In this document: positions 24,065 to 31,689 of the stretch, one piece after another | Position numbering within the stretch: position 1 is the first letter of the stretch | How the letters are laid out: each line of letters opens with the position of its first letter | Assembly (NCBI GenBank): GCA_009903905.1 | Contig: WYEI01000304.1 | Span: 1 to 32,544 of the forward strand | From: Pyrobaculum sp. | GTDB taxonomy: Archaea; Thermoproteota; Thermoprotei; Thermoproteales; Thermoproteaceae | DNA length: 32,544 bases | Direction: 5' to 3' | Position numbers and translations under genes: made by a program | Notes under the pieces: model-generated | The model's database searches: none | Told to the model about the DNA's origin: nothing | The model's input: the letters and a program-made list of their open reading frames with translations, nothing else

Positions 24065-25180
24065 ATGTTCGACAAGCTGAAGCCCATGACTGTTGGGCAG
24101 GAGAGGGCTGTCAACGTGTTGAAGGACCCCGAGAACGAGCTGGTTGGGCTCTTCGGGCCCACCGGCACCGGGAAGTCGCTTCTTAGCATTGCATACGGCA
24201 TCTGGGCTGTGGAGAGCGGTAGGGCGAGGAGGTTCATCATCGCGAGGCCCATAGTGGACGTGGCCACGGGCGAGGTGTTGACGCCTGAGAGGCTGGGGGA
24301 GATGTACTACAAGATCGCCTCCACCTATCTTGAGGACATCTTGGGCCCCTACGCCGACCGCGCCTACGTGGAGAAGCTGTTGCGGGAGGAGAAGGTCATT
24401 GTGACGGATGTGTCGTATCTAAGGGGGAGGACCTTCGACGAGAGCGTCATTTTTCTAGACGACGCGCAGAACGTCCGCCCGGAGAGCGCCGCTGAGATGC
24501 TCATCAGGCTGGGGAGGGGTAGCAGGTTGATGGTGGCCGGCGACCCCATCTTCCAGAGGCCCGCTGACGCGGAAAAAGACGGCGCTACGCTCCTCAGGGA
24601 GGCTCTGCTGGGGGAGGAGAAGGCGGAGGTGGTGGACCTGGGCGTGAAGGACATCGTGAGGCCCGGCGCTCGGAGGGGCATCAAGCTGGCTTTGGAGCTG
24701 AGGATGAGGAAGAGGCAACTTTCCGAGACGGAGCGCTACATATACGAGACAGCGCGTATCTTCGCCCCAGACGCGGACATCATCACGGCCGTGGAGTTCA
24801 GGGCCGACAAGGACTCCCTGGGCATTAGGGGGGAGAACGTGCCTGACGCCCTCTTGGTGGTTAAGGAGGGCCAGCTGGGCAGGGTGGTGGGGCGGGGCGG
24901 CGAGAGGATCAAGACCATCGAGAACGAGGTGGGGGCCAGGCTGAGGCTCCTCGAGATGACGCTGGACTTCAAGCAGTGGATCAGGGCTGTGCACCCGGTG
25001 GGCTGGATCTCGAAGCACATAGCAGACGCCGACTTCGCGGGGCCTGAGCTTCTGGTGCAGGTGAAGAGGAGCGAGTTCGGCGCCTTTATAGGCCACAAGG
25101 GGGCTTATGTGCGGCTGATAGATAGAGTAATGAGGCGTCTGTTAGGCATAGGCGTGCGGGCTGTAGAGGCTGAGGAATAG
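24065..25180 (+). CDS. PhoH-like ATPase with two C-terminal KH domains
   Basis: A 371-residue cytoplasmic protein. The N-terminal ATPase has Walker A GPTGTGKS (31-38) and Walker B VIFLDDAQN (128-136), and VAGDP near 157 is typical of PhoH. The C-terminal part carries two KH RNA-binding loops, GRGG (276-279) in LGRVVGRGGERIKTIENE and GHKG (343-346). The fusion suggests an ATP-driven RNA-binding or RNA-remodelling role; this is inferred, as archaeal PhoH proteins are little studied. The ATG lies 25 bp after its TATA-like box, so the transcript is leaderless. The stop codon overlaps the promoter of the dehydrogenase gene. Confidence 0.85.
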   Translation: MFDKLKPMTVGQERAVNVLKDPENELVGLFGPTGTGKSLLSIAYGIWAVESGRARRFIIARPIVDVATGEVLTPERLGEMYYKIASTYLEDILGPYADRAYVEKLLREEKVIVTDVSYLRGRTFDESVIFLDDAQNVRPESAAEMLIRLGRGSRLMVAGDPIFQRPADAEKDGATLLREALLGEEKAEVVDLGVKDIVRPGARRGIKLALELRMRKRQLSETERYIYETARIFAPDADIITAVEFRADKDSLGIRGENVPDALLVVKEGQLGRVVGRGGERIKTIENEVGARLRLLEMTLDFKQWIRAVHPVGWISKHIADADFAGPELLVQVKRSEFGAFIGHKGAYVRLIDRVMRRLLGIGVRAVEAEE

Positions 25181-25187
25181 TTATAAG
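25180..25187 (+). promoter_or_regulatory. TATA-like promoter of the dehydrogenase gene
   Basis: gttataag is centred 24 bp before ATG 25208 and begins at the last base of the phoH stop codon. A near copy of this promoter and the following 5' coding bases is found at 26262-26356. Confidence 0.55.
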
Positions 25188-25207
25188 CCGGGGGCTTCTT
25201 TAGTGTG

Positions 25208-26203
25208 ATGAAGGCGTACGTTCTTCACAAGTTTAGAGAGCCGCCTGTTCTTTCTGAGGTGGAGAGGCCCAGGCCGGCGCCCGGCAGAGTGGTGGTGCGG
25301 GTTGCCGCGGCTGGCGTCTGCTACCGCGACTACTTGGCTTGGCAAGGCTTCCAGAGGGTTAAGTTGCCGGCTACGCCTGGCCACGAGTTCGCGGGGGTCG
25401 TAGAAGAGGTGGGAGAGGGGGTCTCCGGCCTCAAGCCGGGCGACGCAGTGGCTGGGATGATGTATGAGTACTGCGGCGAGTGTGAGTGCTGCAGGTCTGG
25501 TAGGGAGTATCTATGCCGCAGTAGGAAGATCTACGGCGAAGATCTGCCGGGGGCCTTCGCAGAGTACATCTCGGCCGACCCCAAGTCGCTGGTTAAGATC
25601 CCGCCTGGCGTGTCTTTCGAGGCGGCGTCTTTTGCGGCTTGCGTCCTATCCACGGTGGTGCGGGGCGTGAGGAAGATAGACGTAAAGCCGGGCATGCGGG
25701 TGCTGGTCACCGGCGCGGGCGGCGGCGTGGGGATACACGCCGTGCAGATAGCCAAGGCCTACGGGGCCGAGGTGATAGCCGTCACAAGCCCCGCCAAGGC
25801 TGAGGCCGTCTCTAAATACGCCGACCACGTGGTGACCAGCAAGTCTTTTTCGGAAGAGGTCAAGAAGCTGGGCGGCGCAGACGGGGCGGTGGAGGCCGTC
25901 GGCGGGCCCACCTTGGAGCAGACCATCAGGTCGCTTAACTGGGGGTCGCGGATTGCGCTTATCGGCAACGTAGACCCCCAACCCACTCCCGTCGCCCTCG
26001 GCCTCTTGATACTGAAGGAGGTCGAGATCCTGCCTGTGATACAGGGAAACAGGAAGGACCTAGAGGAGGCGCTTCAGCTGTTGGCGAGAGGCGCCGTGAA
26101 GCCCATATACACAGTCCACAGCTTCTCGGAGCTCCCCAAGCTCCTAGAGGAGACGCCTAAGGCATCCCACCTGGGGAGGCGCGTGGTTAAGTTCGGCAGT
26201 TGA
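25208..26203 (+). CDS. Zinc-dependent medium-chain dehydrogenase/reductase
   Basis: A 331-residue alcohol-dehydrogenase-like oxidoreductase. C38 (GVCYRD) and H59-E60 (PGHEF) are catalytic-zinc positions; C89, C92, C95 and C103 form the structural zinc site; VLVTGAGGGVGIHAVQIAKA near 165 is the NAD(P)-binding loop. Overall wording (CYRD, GGVGIHAVQIAKA, ALIGNVDP) resembles crenarchaeal acryloyl-CoA reductases of the Metallosphaera/Sulfolobus type, so reduction of an enoyl-CoA is possible, but an alcohol dehydrogenase cannot be excluded. The ATG at 25208 is preferred over the GTG at 25205 from promoter spacing. The gene stands alone. Confidence 0.88.
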   Translation: MKAYVLHKFREPPVLSEVERPRPAPGRVVVRVAAAGVCYRDYLAWQGFQRVKLPATPGHEFAGVVEEVGEGVSGLKPGDAVAGMMYEYCGECECCRSGREYLCRSRKIYGEDLPGAFAEYISADPKSLVKIPPGVSFEAASFAACVLSTVVRGVRKIDVKPGMRVLVTGAGGGVGIHAVQIAKAYGAEVIAVTSPAKAEAVSKYADHVVTSKSFSEEVKKLGGADGAVEAVGGPTLEQTIRSLNWGSRIALIGNVDPQPTPVALGLLILKEVEILPVIQGNRKDLEEALQLLARGAVKPIYTVHSFSELPKLLEETPKASHLGRRVVKFGS

Positions 26204-26258
26204 CCTTTCTCCTTCTGAGCCAGGTGTAGACGACCACGGCGGCGAGAGGATTATTGAG
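26187..26258 (-). pseudogene. 3' remnant of a small single-TM protein gene
   Basis: Minus-strand reading gives NPLAAVVVYTWLRRRKVNCR then TAA at 26187-26189, nearly the same as the end of the possible gene at 29456-29548. About 46 of 51 bases agree between 26196-26246 and 29465-29515. No start codon is found upstream. It overlaps the 3' end of the dehydrogenase gene on the other strand. Confidence 0.5.
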
Positions 26259-26261
26259 GGC

Positions 26262-26356
26262 GAGGTGAGGAATAGTTATAAGCCGGAGGTCTCTTGCTGA
26301 TTAGGGCATATGTTCTTCTTCTGTGGTGGAGAGACCCAGGTCGGTACGCCCGCCAG
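26262..26356 (+). pseudogene. Duplicated promoter and 5' end of the dehydrogenase gene, decayed
   Basis: gaggtgaggaatagttataa at 26262 matches the phoH end plus dehydrogenase promoter at 25166-25187. Downstream, gcatatgttcttc and ggtggagagacccaggtcgg match the dehydrogenase codons for AYVLH and VERPRPA with changes and a short deletion. The start ATG has become att. After about 26356 the likeness ends. Confidence 0.7.
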
Positions 26357-26472
26357 CCGGCGGCATGAAGATGGGGCAACACCTCGGGCTGTGGTCCTCC
26401 ACCCCGCCTATTCGTGAGCCATGAAGTAAGCGCAGTGCTCCCTTCGGCTCCAGGCCCATAGGCGGTGCTCAC

Positions 26473-27330
26473 CGGCCCGTCTCCTCTAGCCACCGCGTTA
26501 TGGCGTCTGCGAGTTCGGCGTAGCGCTCGAAGCCGTCTAGGTGCTCCTCGTAGCATGTATCACTATCATGCCGTCTTTCATCCGTACACCCTCTGTTCCT
26601 CGCCCGTTGGGGCCTTAATCAGTGCTGAGAGCCTCTCTGCATCGGCCTCTCTGCCGCCGGGGGCATCGGCCCTCGCCACGGCGCGGCCCACGGCGGCGTT
26701 GCCGGCTCCGCGCCTGCTGAAGGTGATCTCGTACTCGCGCCTTACGCCGTCCGCCTCGCCGGCTATCTTAATCCTCATCAACTTCTCGCCGCTTCTCTCA
26801 AGCTGGGCCCTTCCGCCGAGGACGTCCACTACATGTCTCATGCCCCCTACCTCTACCTCGGCCTTCTTACGTCCGTGTGTCTCAGGGAGCCTGCCGCCTC
26901 GCCCCTCTCCATGACCTCTTCGGCCTTTCTATATACGTCACCGCCCTCCTCCCCGGCTCTCTGGAGTTGCCGTGGAAAAGTACGCGTCCATTATAGCTTC
27001 AGCGGAGGCTCTCTGCTGAGACTCACCTGTGGAGATACTGGTTGGGAGGGGCCATCTCCGCGTTCTACGTCTTGGCGATGTGGTTAAGGCGTTGAGGGCG
27101 CCGAAGGCGAGAGGCGGCTCGGCACCCCTTGCGCTGAACGCATGCGGAGCCCCTACGCGCACACCGTCCAGGCCTAACCCTTGAGCGGAGAGAAGAGAGA
27201 TGCCTATAAGTCGTCGGGAAGAGGCAGAAAGCTCTTCCACGAGCTGGACAGATGCACAGTCGAAGGCGAGGATTGCGAGGGAGAGATTGTTGCGGGAGTA
27301 AAGACGCCGGTGCTGGAGAGTTGGCCACAC
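26473..27330 (-). pseudogene. paREP2a-like pseudogene
   Basis: Reading the minus strand from 27330, pieces of a paREP2-type protein appear in order: GVRVGAPHAFSARG, FGALNALTTSP, EAIMDAYFSTATPE, YRKAEEVMERGEAAGSLRH, a frame change, RHVVDVLGGRAQLERSGEKL through YEITFSRRGAGNAAVGRA and READAERLSALIKAPTGEE, then after two more frame changes MKDGMIVI and HLDGFERYAELADAI with RWLEETG. The largest intact piece is 26578-26841. At least three frameshifts make it non-functional as a whole. paREP2 proteins are a Pyrobaculum paralogue family of unknown role; the family call is from memory of its motifs. Confidence 0.6.
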
Positions 27331-27393
27331 CGCCGACGGCGAGACACAGGCAGATTTAAGACCCGCGGCCTGAGGAAGTTGCAGAAGGCGCCG

Positions 27394-28890
27394 CTAGGAG
27401 TAGTACAGCTTCAACAGAGCCATCCTGCACCCCTCGCTGTTTAAGTCGCCGCAGTTCTCGTAGACGGCGCGGAAGAGTTGCCGGAGCAGGGGCTCTCCAT
27501 ACGCCACAGAGCCCCACAGGCCATGAAGCCTAACCGCGTCGGCCCTGCCCTCCACAGCCGCTAACAACATGAGAGCGAGTTGTGCTCGAAAGTCTCCAGG
27601 CGCCAGAACCTCCGCAAGTGTCTTGCCGTCCGCCCTGTCCAGCAGGGGGCGTGCCTCCGGCGCCTTGCTCTCTATTTCCGACTTTAGTCTCTCGACGAGC
27701 TCTTGATCGGCGTCTGGCACAGACGCGCCCACGACTTCCTCCCGGCTTGCCCCCTCCCCCACGCCGAAAAGCCTAAGCATAAGCCGAGCAGTCACAGAGA
27801 CCCATGGGACGTACTCCAGCAACTGTCGCCGTTCCTTCAACAACTTCTCTGCCTTCTTCTCGTCGCCGGAGGCCGCCAAGTAGACCAAACAGTCGCCGAG
27901 CGCGTACGTTGCTGGCGCTAAGTACACGGCGGCTGGCTTGGGGGGCTCCGTCTCTCTGCACAACTTCTGGAAGCCCTCGGCTCTCTCCAAGAGCTCACCC
28001 CAGCTCCCCGCGGCTAAGACACGGGCTCTAACAGCCCAGCTACGGGCGGCGATATAGCTCCCCCACTCCAGCCCCCTGTACATCTCCGCCGCCTTTTCGA
28101 ACTCCTTCGCCGCATCCTCCGGCTCCCCGGCGCGGAAGAGCTTGTGGCGGGCCAGCTCGGCTGTGAGCATTGCCCTCAGCGCCTTAAGCGACTTCTCGGC
28201 ACCGGCGCCCCACGCCGCTACCAGCTCGGCGAAATCCGCGTCGTCCTTCTCAATTTTCCTCAGCTCGCCTGGCCTGATGTCTAGCGCGTCCCTCACCGCC
28301 TCGGCCTCCCTTACGAGGTCGCCTAAGCTGCAGCGTCTTTGCACAAGCGGCGCCAAGGCGTTGCTACTCAGCGCTACAGTAATCACATGCGCCTTAGCTA
28401 TGGCGCCGAGCAGGCGTTGCGCCAGGGAGCCGCGGCTCGGCGCCGCTATAGCGGCGTATAACTGGCACATGTCCGCCACTGCGTCCTCCCAGCTGTCGGC
28501 GGGGATCGCGTATTTCTTCAACAGATTTGCATACGCAACGACGGCCTCCACCAGAGACCAATTACGCCCCGTCTCAAGGAGGCGGCTCTTGAACTGCCGC
28601 AACGCGTCGTAGACATACTGCGCCGTTTCTTGATCCAGCGCCGCCATTGCCGAGGCGTAGGTCAGCAGAAGGACGTATCTGTGTGGTGCCTTCTCGCCCA
28701 GAGGCCTCAGCGCCGCCAAGATTGGCATCACGTCCTCCGGGCGCTCCGCCCGTAGCACGGCGGAAGACGCCGCGTAGAGCAACCGGTCAGCCGTCTCCTC
28801 ATCCACCTCAGCCTCGGCGGCCATCACGGCCAGTCTCAAGGCGTAATCGGCCTCGGGTAAACGGGGCTCTCTCCTTCTCCACTTTATCAT
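27394..28890 (-). CDS. Large helical-repeat protein of unknown function
   Basis: A 498-residue, almost entirely helical protein with TPR-like helix pairs (for example AAKEFEKAAEMYRGLEWGSY, then ARSWAVRARVLAAGSWGELL). No catalytic motif, signal peptide or membrane segment is seen. Similar helical tails occur in Thermoproteales proteins that carry an N-terminal NTPase, which is absent here; this comparison is from memory. The ATG at 28890 follows, by 4 bp, the stop of a decayed coding fragment, so it was probably the second gene of an operon whose first gene is lost. An AT-rich box 27 bp upstream may now drive it. Confidence 0.65.
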   Translation of the reverse strand: MIKWRRREPRLPEADYALRLAVMAAEAEVDEETADRLLYAASSAVLRAERPEDVMPILAALRPLGEKAPHRYVLLLTYASAMAALDQETAQYVYDALRQFKSRLLETGRNWSLVEAVVAYANLLKKYAIPADSWEDAVADMCQLYAAIAAPSRGSLAQRLLGAIAKAHVITVALSSNALAPLVQRRCSLGDLVREAEAVRDALDIRPGELRKIEKDDADFAELVAAWGAGAEKSLKALRAMLTAELARHKLFRAGEPEDAAKEFEKAAEMYRGLEWGSYIAARSWAVRARVLAAGSWGELLERAEGFQKLCRETEPPKPAAVYLAPATYALGDCLVYLAASGDEKKAEKLLKERRQLLEYVPWVSVTARLMLRLFGVGEGASREEVVGASVPDADQELVERLKSEIESKAPEARPLLDRADGKTLAEVLAPGDFRAQLALMLLAAVEGRADAVRLHGLWGSVAYGEPLLRQLFRAVYENCGDLNSEGCRMALLKLYYS

Positions 28891-28894
28891 CAGT

Positions 28895-29149
28895 TTATAA
28901 GATCTTTGGCGTCTTTTTATTTGTTATAACCAACAACTCTCTTGGGTTTATCTTTACAATTATAAACAATACCTTCTTAAAATATTCAGGCGCCCATGAG
29001 GAGATATCTCCAGTCACAAGAACCTCCTTACGTCCAAGCCCTTTTTCCTGTATATTCCTACGTAAGAGGTTGCTAAAATCAGAGCCGTGGAGATCCCTGA
29101 GGGTAACAAGGGGGCTACCGCGGGCGCCGCGGGGAGGTTGCGTGGCAAC
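28895..29149 (-). pseudogene. 3' fragment of a lost gene, no start codon
   Basis: An open minus-strand frame of 84 sense codons ends with TAA at 28895-28897. The second half is convincingly protein-like: NLLRRNIQEKGLGRKEVLVT, then SSWAPEYFKKVLFIIVK and PRELLVITNKKTPKIL. It is AT-rich compared with its surroundings. No ATG, GTG or TTG precedes this part. The family is not recognised. It lies 4 bp before the 498-residue protein gene on the same strand. Confidence 0.5.
28913..28925 (-). promoter_or_regulatory. Possible TATA-like box of the helical-repeat gene
   Basis: The coding strand reads aacaaataaaaag, about 27 bp before ATG 28890. It lies inside the 3' fragment described above, so it may be chance AT-richness of old coding DNA. 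Confidence 0.3.
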
Positions 29150-29152
29150 TCA

Positions 29153-29455
29153 AGGGCTGGGCCCTAGCGCTGAGAGACGAGGCCGCCAGGCGAAGGGCCG
29201 TAGAGAGAGCTGGACGCGTTGAGCACCGCTGTCTCTAAACCAACATTTTTGTCAACCCCCTTCTCCCCGTCTCCTTAAACTGTTTTCTCTTGGTGTTCTA
29301 TAGATTTTTATGTTATTGGCGTCTTAAACTGCATTTGGTGGCCGTTTGCCGAGGGCTTGCCGCCGGGCTCTGCGAGAAGCTCGACAACGAGGAGAAGCTG
29401 GTCAACCGGGAGATGGCCGGCGAGGGCGGTCCCGCGCCCTCGTCGCACTCCTATC
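29153..29455. other. Stretch without a recognisable gene
   Basis: About 300 bp, AT-rich around 29240-29330 and GC-rich after. A 60-codon plus-strand frame (29290-29472) is present with no supporting evidence. It is probably further debris of the patch that starts at 28895. Confidence 0.35.
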
Positions 29456-29548
29456 TCAAACCTTGCAGTTGACTTTTCTCCTTCTGAGCCAGGTGTAGAT
29501 TATCACTGCGGCGAGGAGACCGGCCGCTAGGGCCGTGTCGGCCCCCAT
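29456..29548 (-). CDS. Possible 30-residue single-membrane-segment peptide
   Basis: From ATG 29548 a 30-codon frame encodes one hydrophobic helix (ALAAGLLAAVIIYTW) followed by a basic end (LRRRKVNCK), the layout of a small membrane peptide with its basic end inside. The start lies 22 bp within the 3' end of the epimerase gene, so translation could be coupled. The sequence is conserved in a second place (26187-26258), which argues that it was a real coding sequence. It could instead be the leftover C-terminal anchor of a larger surface protein. Confidence 0.4.
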   Translation of the reverse strand: MGADTALAAGLLAAVIIYTWLRRRKVNCKV

Positions 29549-30477
29549 AGCTCCCTGGCCAAGTCCTCTGCGGTCCTCCTCACGGCCTCTGCGCTGGACA
29601 TGGTGGGCCTCCAGCCTGTCATCTTCGTCAACTTGGCTATGGAGAGGGTCATGTACTTCACGTCGCCGGGCCACCCCCTGCCGTCCGGCGTCGCGGGCAC
29701 CAGCCTAATCTCGGGCTTGAGCTTCAACACATCCGCCACAATCTGAGCAATCTCCAACACGCTTACCGCGTCCACATTCCCCACGTTGATGGCTAGGAAG
29801 GGGAGCTGCAGCTCCTCTAGCTTCCTCCACGCAGATATGGTGGCGTCTACGGCGTCTGTCACGTAGAGGTAGCTCTTCCTCTGGGTGCCGTCTCCCAAAA
29901 CCTCCAGCACGTTTGGGTTCTTCTTGAGCTTCATTATGAAGTCGTAAATTACGCCGTGCCTCAGCCGGGGGCCTACGACGTTTGCGTACCTCACCGCCAG
30001 GCACCGCAGGCCGTAGAGCCTGGCGTAGGTGCCGCACATGACCTCCCCGGCGGCCTTCGCGGCGCCGTAGACCGAGATCGGCCTATACGGCTCCTCCTCC
30101 GGCGTGGGGATGACCTCCGCGTCGCCGTACACCGTGGAGGAGGAGGCAAACACCACAGTCCTTACGCCGGTCTGCCTAGCCCACTCGAGGACGTGGAAGG
30201 TGGCCAACACGTTTTCGTTGAAGTGAACAACAGGCTCCGTGGCCGACAGCCTCACCTCGGGGTTCGCGGCGAAGTGAAACACTACGTCACCGCGTATGCC
30301 GACCCCCCAGTCCGGGTCCTTGAGGTCGCGTATGCAGAGCTCCGCCGCCTTGTTTACGTACTCCCTCCTCCCAGAGGAGAGGTTGTCCACCACAACCACC
30401 TCATGCCCCTCGGCCACCAGCCTATCCACCAGGTGGCTTCCTATAAAGCCGGCGCCGCCCGTGACGACGATCCTCAT
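29527..30477 (-). CDS. galE: NAD-dependent sugar epimerase (UDP-galactose 4-epimerase type)
   Basis: A 316-residue extended short-chain dehydrogenase. GGAGFIGSH (7-15) binds NAD; SSSTVYGD (112-119) and Y137/K141 (YGAAK) are catalytic. RYANVVGPR and the later KSYLYVTD match GalE-type nucleotide-sugar epimerases, which interconvert UDP-glucose and UDP-galactose for surface glycans. The exact substrate is inferred. It starts 12 bp after aroA stops and probably shares its transcript, though the pathways are not obviously linked. Confidence 0.88.
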   Translation of the reverse strand: MRIVVTGGAGFIGSHLVDRLVAEGHEVVVVDNLSSGRREYVNKAAELCIRDLKDPDWGVGIRGDVVFHFAANPEVRLSATEPVVHFNENVLATFHVLEWARQTGVRTVVFASSSTVYGDAEVIPTPEEEPYRPISVYGAAKAAGEVMCGTYARLYGLRCLAVRYANVVGPRLRHGVIYDFIMKLKKNPNVLEVLGDGTQRKSYLYVTDAVDATISAWRKLEELQLPFLAINVGNVDAVSVLEIAQIVADVLKLKPEIRLVPATPDGRGWPGDVKYMTLSIAKLTKMTGWRPTMSSAEAVRRTAEDLARELWGPTRP

Positions 30478-30489
30478 GGCGTTTAGTTT

Positions 30490-31689
30490 TTAGCGGTTAA
30501 TATACAAAAGCGCCGTGGGCCAAGACTTGGCAATAGGCGCCACCTCGTCTATACAGCCCCCCACGGCCTTGGCGGCGGCGAGGGCCATCAGACCTATTCT
30601 GTGGTCTCCATGCGATGAAAAGACGACGTTTCTCCTGCTGGGAGGCCCTCTTATGTGGAGCGCGCCGTCTCTGTACCAAGCCGACACGCCCATCCTCTGT
30701 AGCACATCCAACACGGTGGATATCCTGTCGCTCTCCTTGTGGCGGAGGTGTTCCACGTCTCTAATTACGGTTTCCTCCCCGGACATGGCCGCCGCCAGAG
30801 CCACCGGCATGACTAGGTCTGGGTTGCCGCCGAGACTCACGTCGACGCCTCTCGCAAACGCCCCGCCCACCTCCACGGCGCTCTCTTTTTCGACTACGTC
30901 TGCCCCCATCTTGCGGAGTATCTCCAGCGCCGGCTTATCCACGTCGGCGATGCGGCCGCGTATCTCCACGCGGCCGCCGGTGGCCGCGGCGGCCACCATG
31001 AGGAAGGCGGCGAGGCTGAAGTCCCCCGGCACCTCCACCTCGCTGGGGCTTCTCAACCCGCCTCTGACCTCCACGGCCTCTCCCAGCCTCACCTCTGCGC
31101 CGAACGTCCTCAAGACCTCTGCCGTGGCCTCCACGAAGCTCCAAGACTTCCTGGCGCCTACCGACCTCACGACGCCGTCCCCCGTCACGGCGGCGAGGTA
31201 CATAAGGCCGGAGATGTACTGAGAAGAGACGTCTGCGCGTATCTCCACCTCAAAGGGCTCCAGCCGCCTCCCCTCTATGAAGACGGCCCCCGGCGCCTTC
31301 TCCACTTTTGTCAACTCGTTGAGGACGGCCACCAGCTCGTCTATAGGCCTCCCCCGGAGGGTGCCTCCGTAGAAGACGGCGGTGGCGCCCGGCACCCCGG
31401 CGTAGACCGCCACGGCTGTGCGGAGGGTGAAGCCGCTCTCTCCCACGTTGAAGGCCCGGTAGAAGTCGGGCTCCCGCCGCTTTACATAGACGTCCCGGCC
31501 CTCGGCCGTTACCCTGGCCAGGGGTTGCACAGCCCTGTACATGGCCACGAAGTCGTCGCTCCACTCGACGCCTCTGATGACCGTCTCGCCCTCCGCCAGG
31601 GCCGCCGCCAGCAGTAGGCGTTGTGAATAAGGCTTGGAGGGCGGGGCGTCGAACCTGCCTTCGAACCTCCCGGGGCTAATGCAGAACAT
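30490..31689 (-). CDS. aroA: 5-enolpyruvylshikimate-3-phosphate synthase
   Basis: Joins phosphoenolpyruvate to shikimate 3-phosphate, the sixth step of the shikimate pathway. The 399 residues are slightly short but complete: [14 protein letters not shown] (K19 region), [10 protein letters not shown] (about 80-89), [20 protein letters not shown], and the C-terminal GDHRIGL. The usual GNAGTxxR loop reads GESGFTLR, a known archaeal-type variant in general form. The ATG at 31689 overlaps the end of aroB by 14 bp, so they are coupled. Confidence 0.95.
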   Translation of the reverse strand: MFCISPGRFEGRFDAPPSKPYSQRLLLAAALAEGETVIRGVEWSDDFVAMYRAVQPLARVTAEGRDVYVKRREPDFYRAFNVGESGFTLRTAVAVYAGVPGATAVFYGGTLRGRPIDELVAVLNELTKVEKAPGAVFIEGRRLEPFEVEIRADVSSQYISGLMYLAAVTGDGVVRSVGARKSWSFVEATAEVLRTFGAEVRLGEAVEVRGGLRSPSEVEVPGDFSLAAFLMVAAAATGGRVEIRGRIADVDKPALEILRKMGADVVEKESAVEVGGAFARGVDVSLGGNPDLVMPVALAAAMSGEETVIRDVEHLRHKESDRISTVLDVLQRMGVSAWYRDGALHIRGPPSRRNVVFSSHGDHRIGLMALAAAKAVGGCIDEVAPIAKSWPTALLYINR

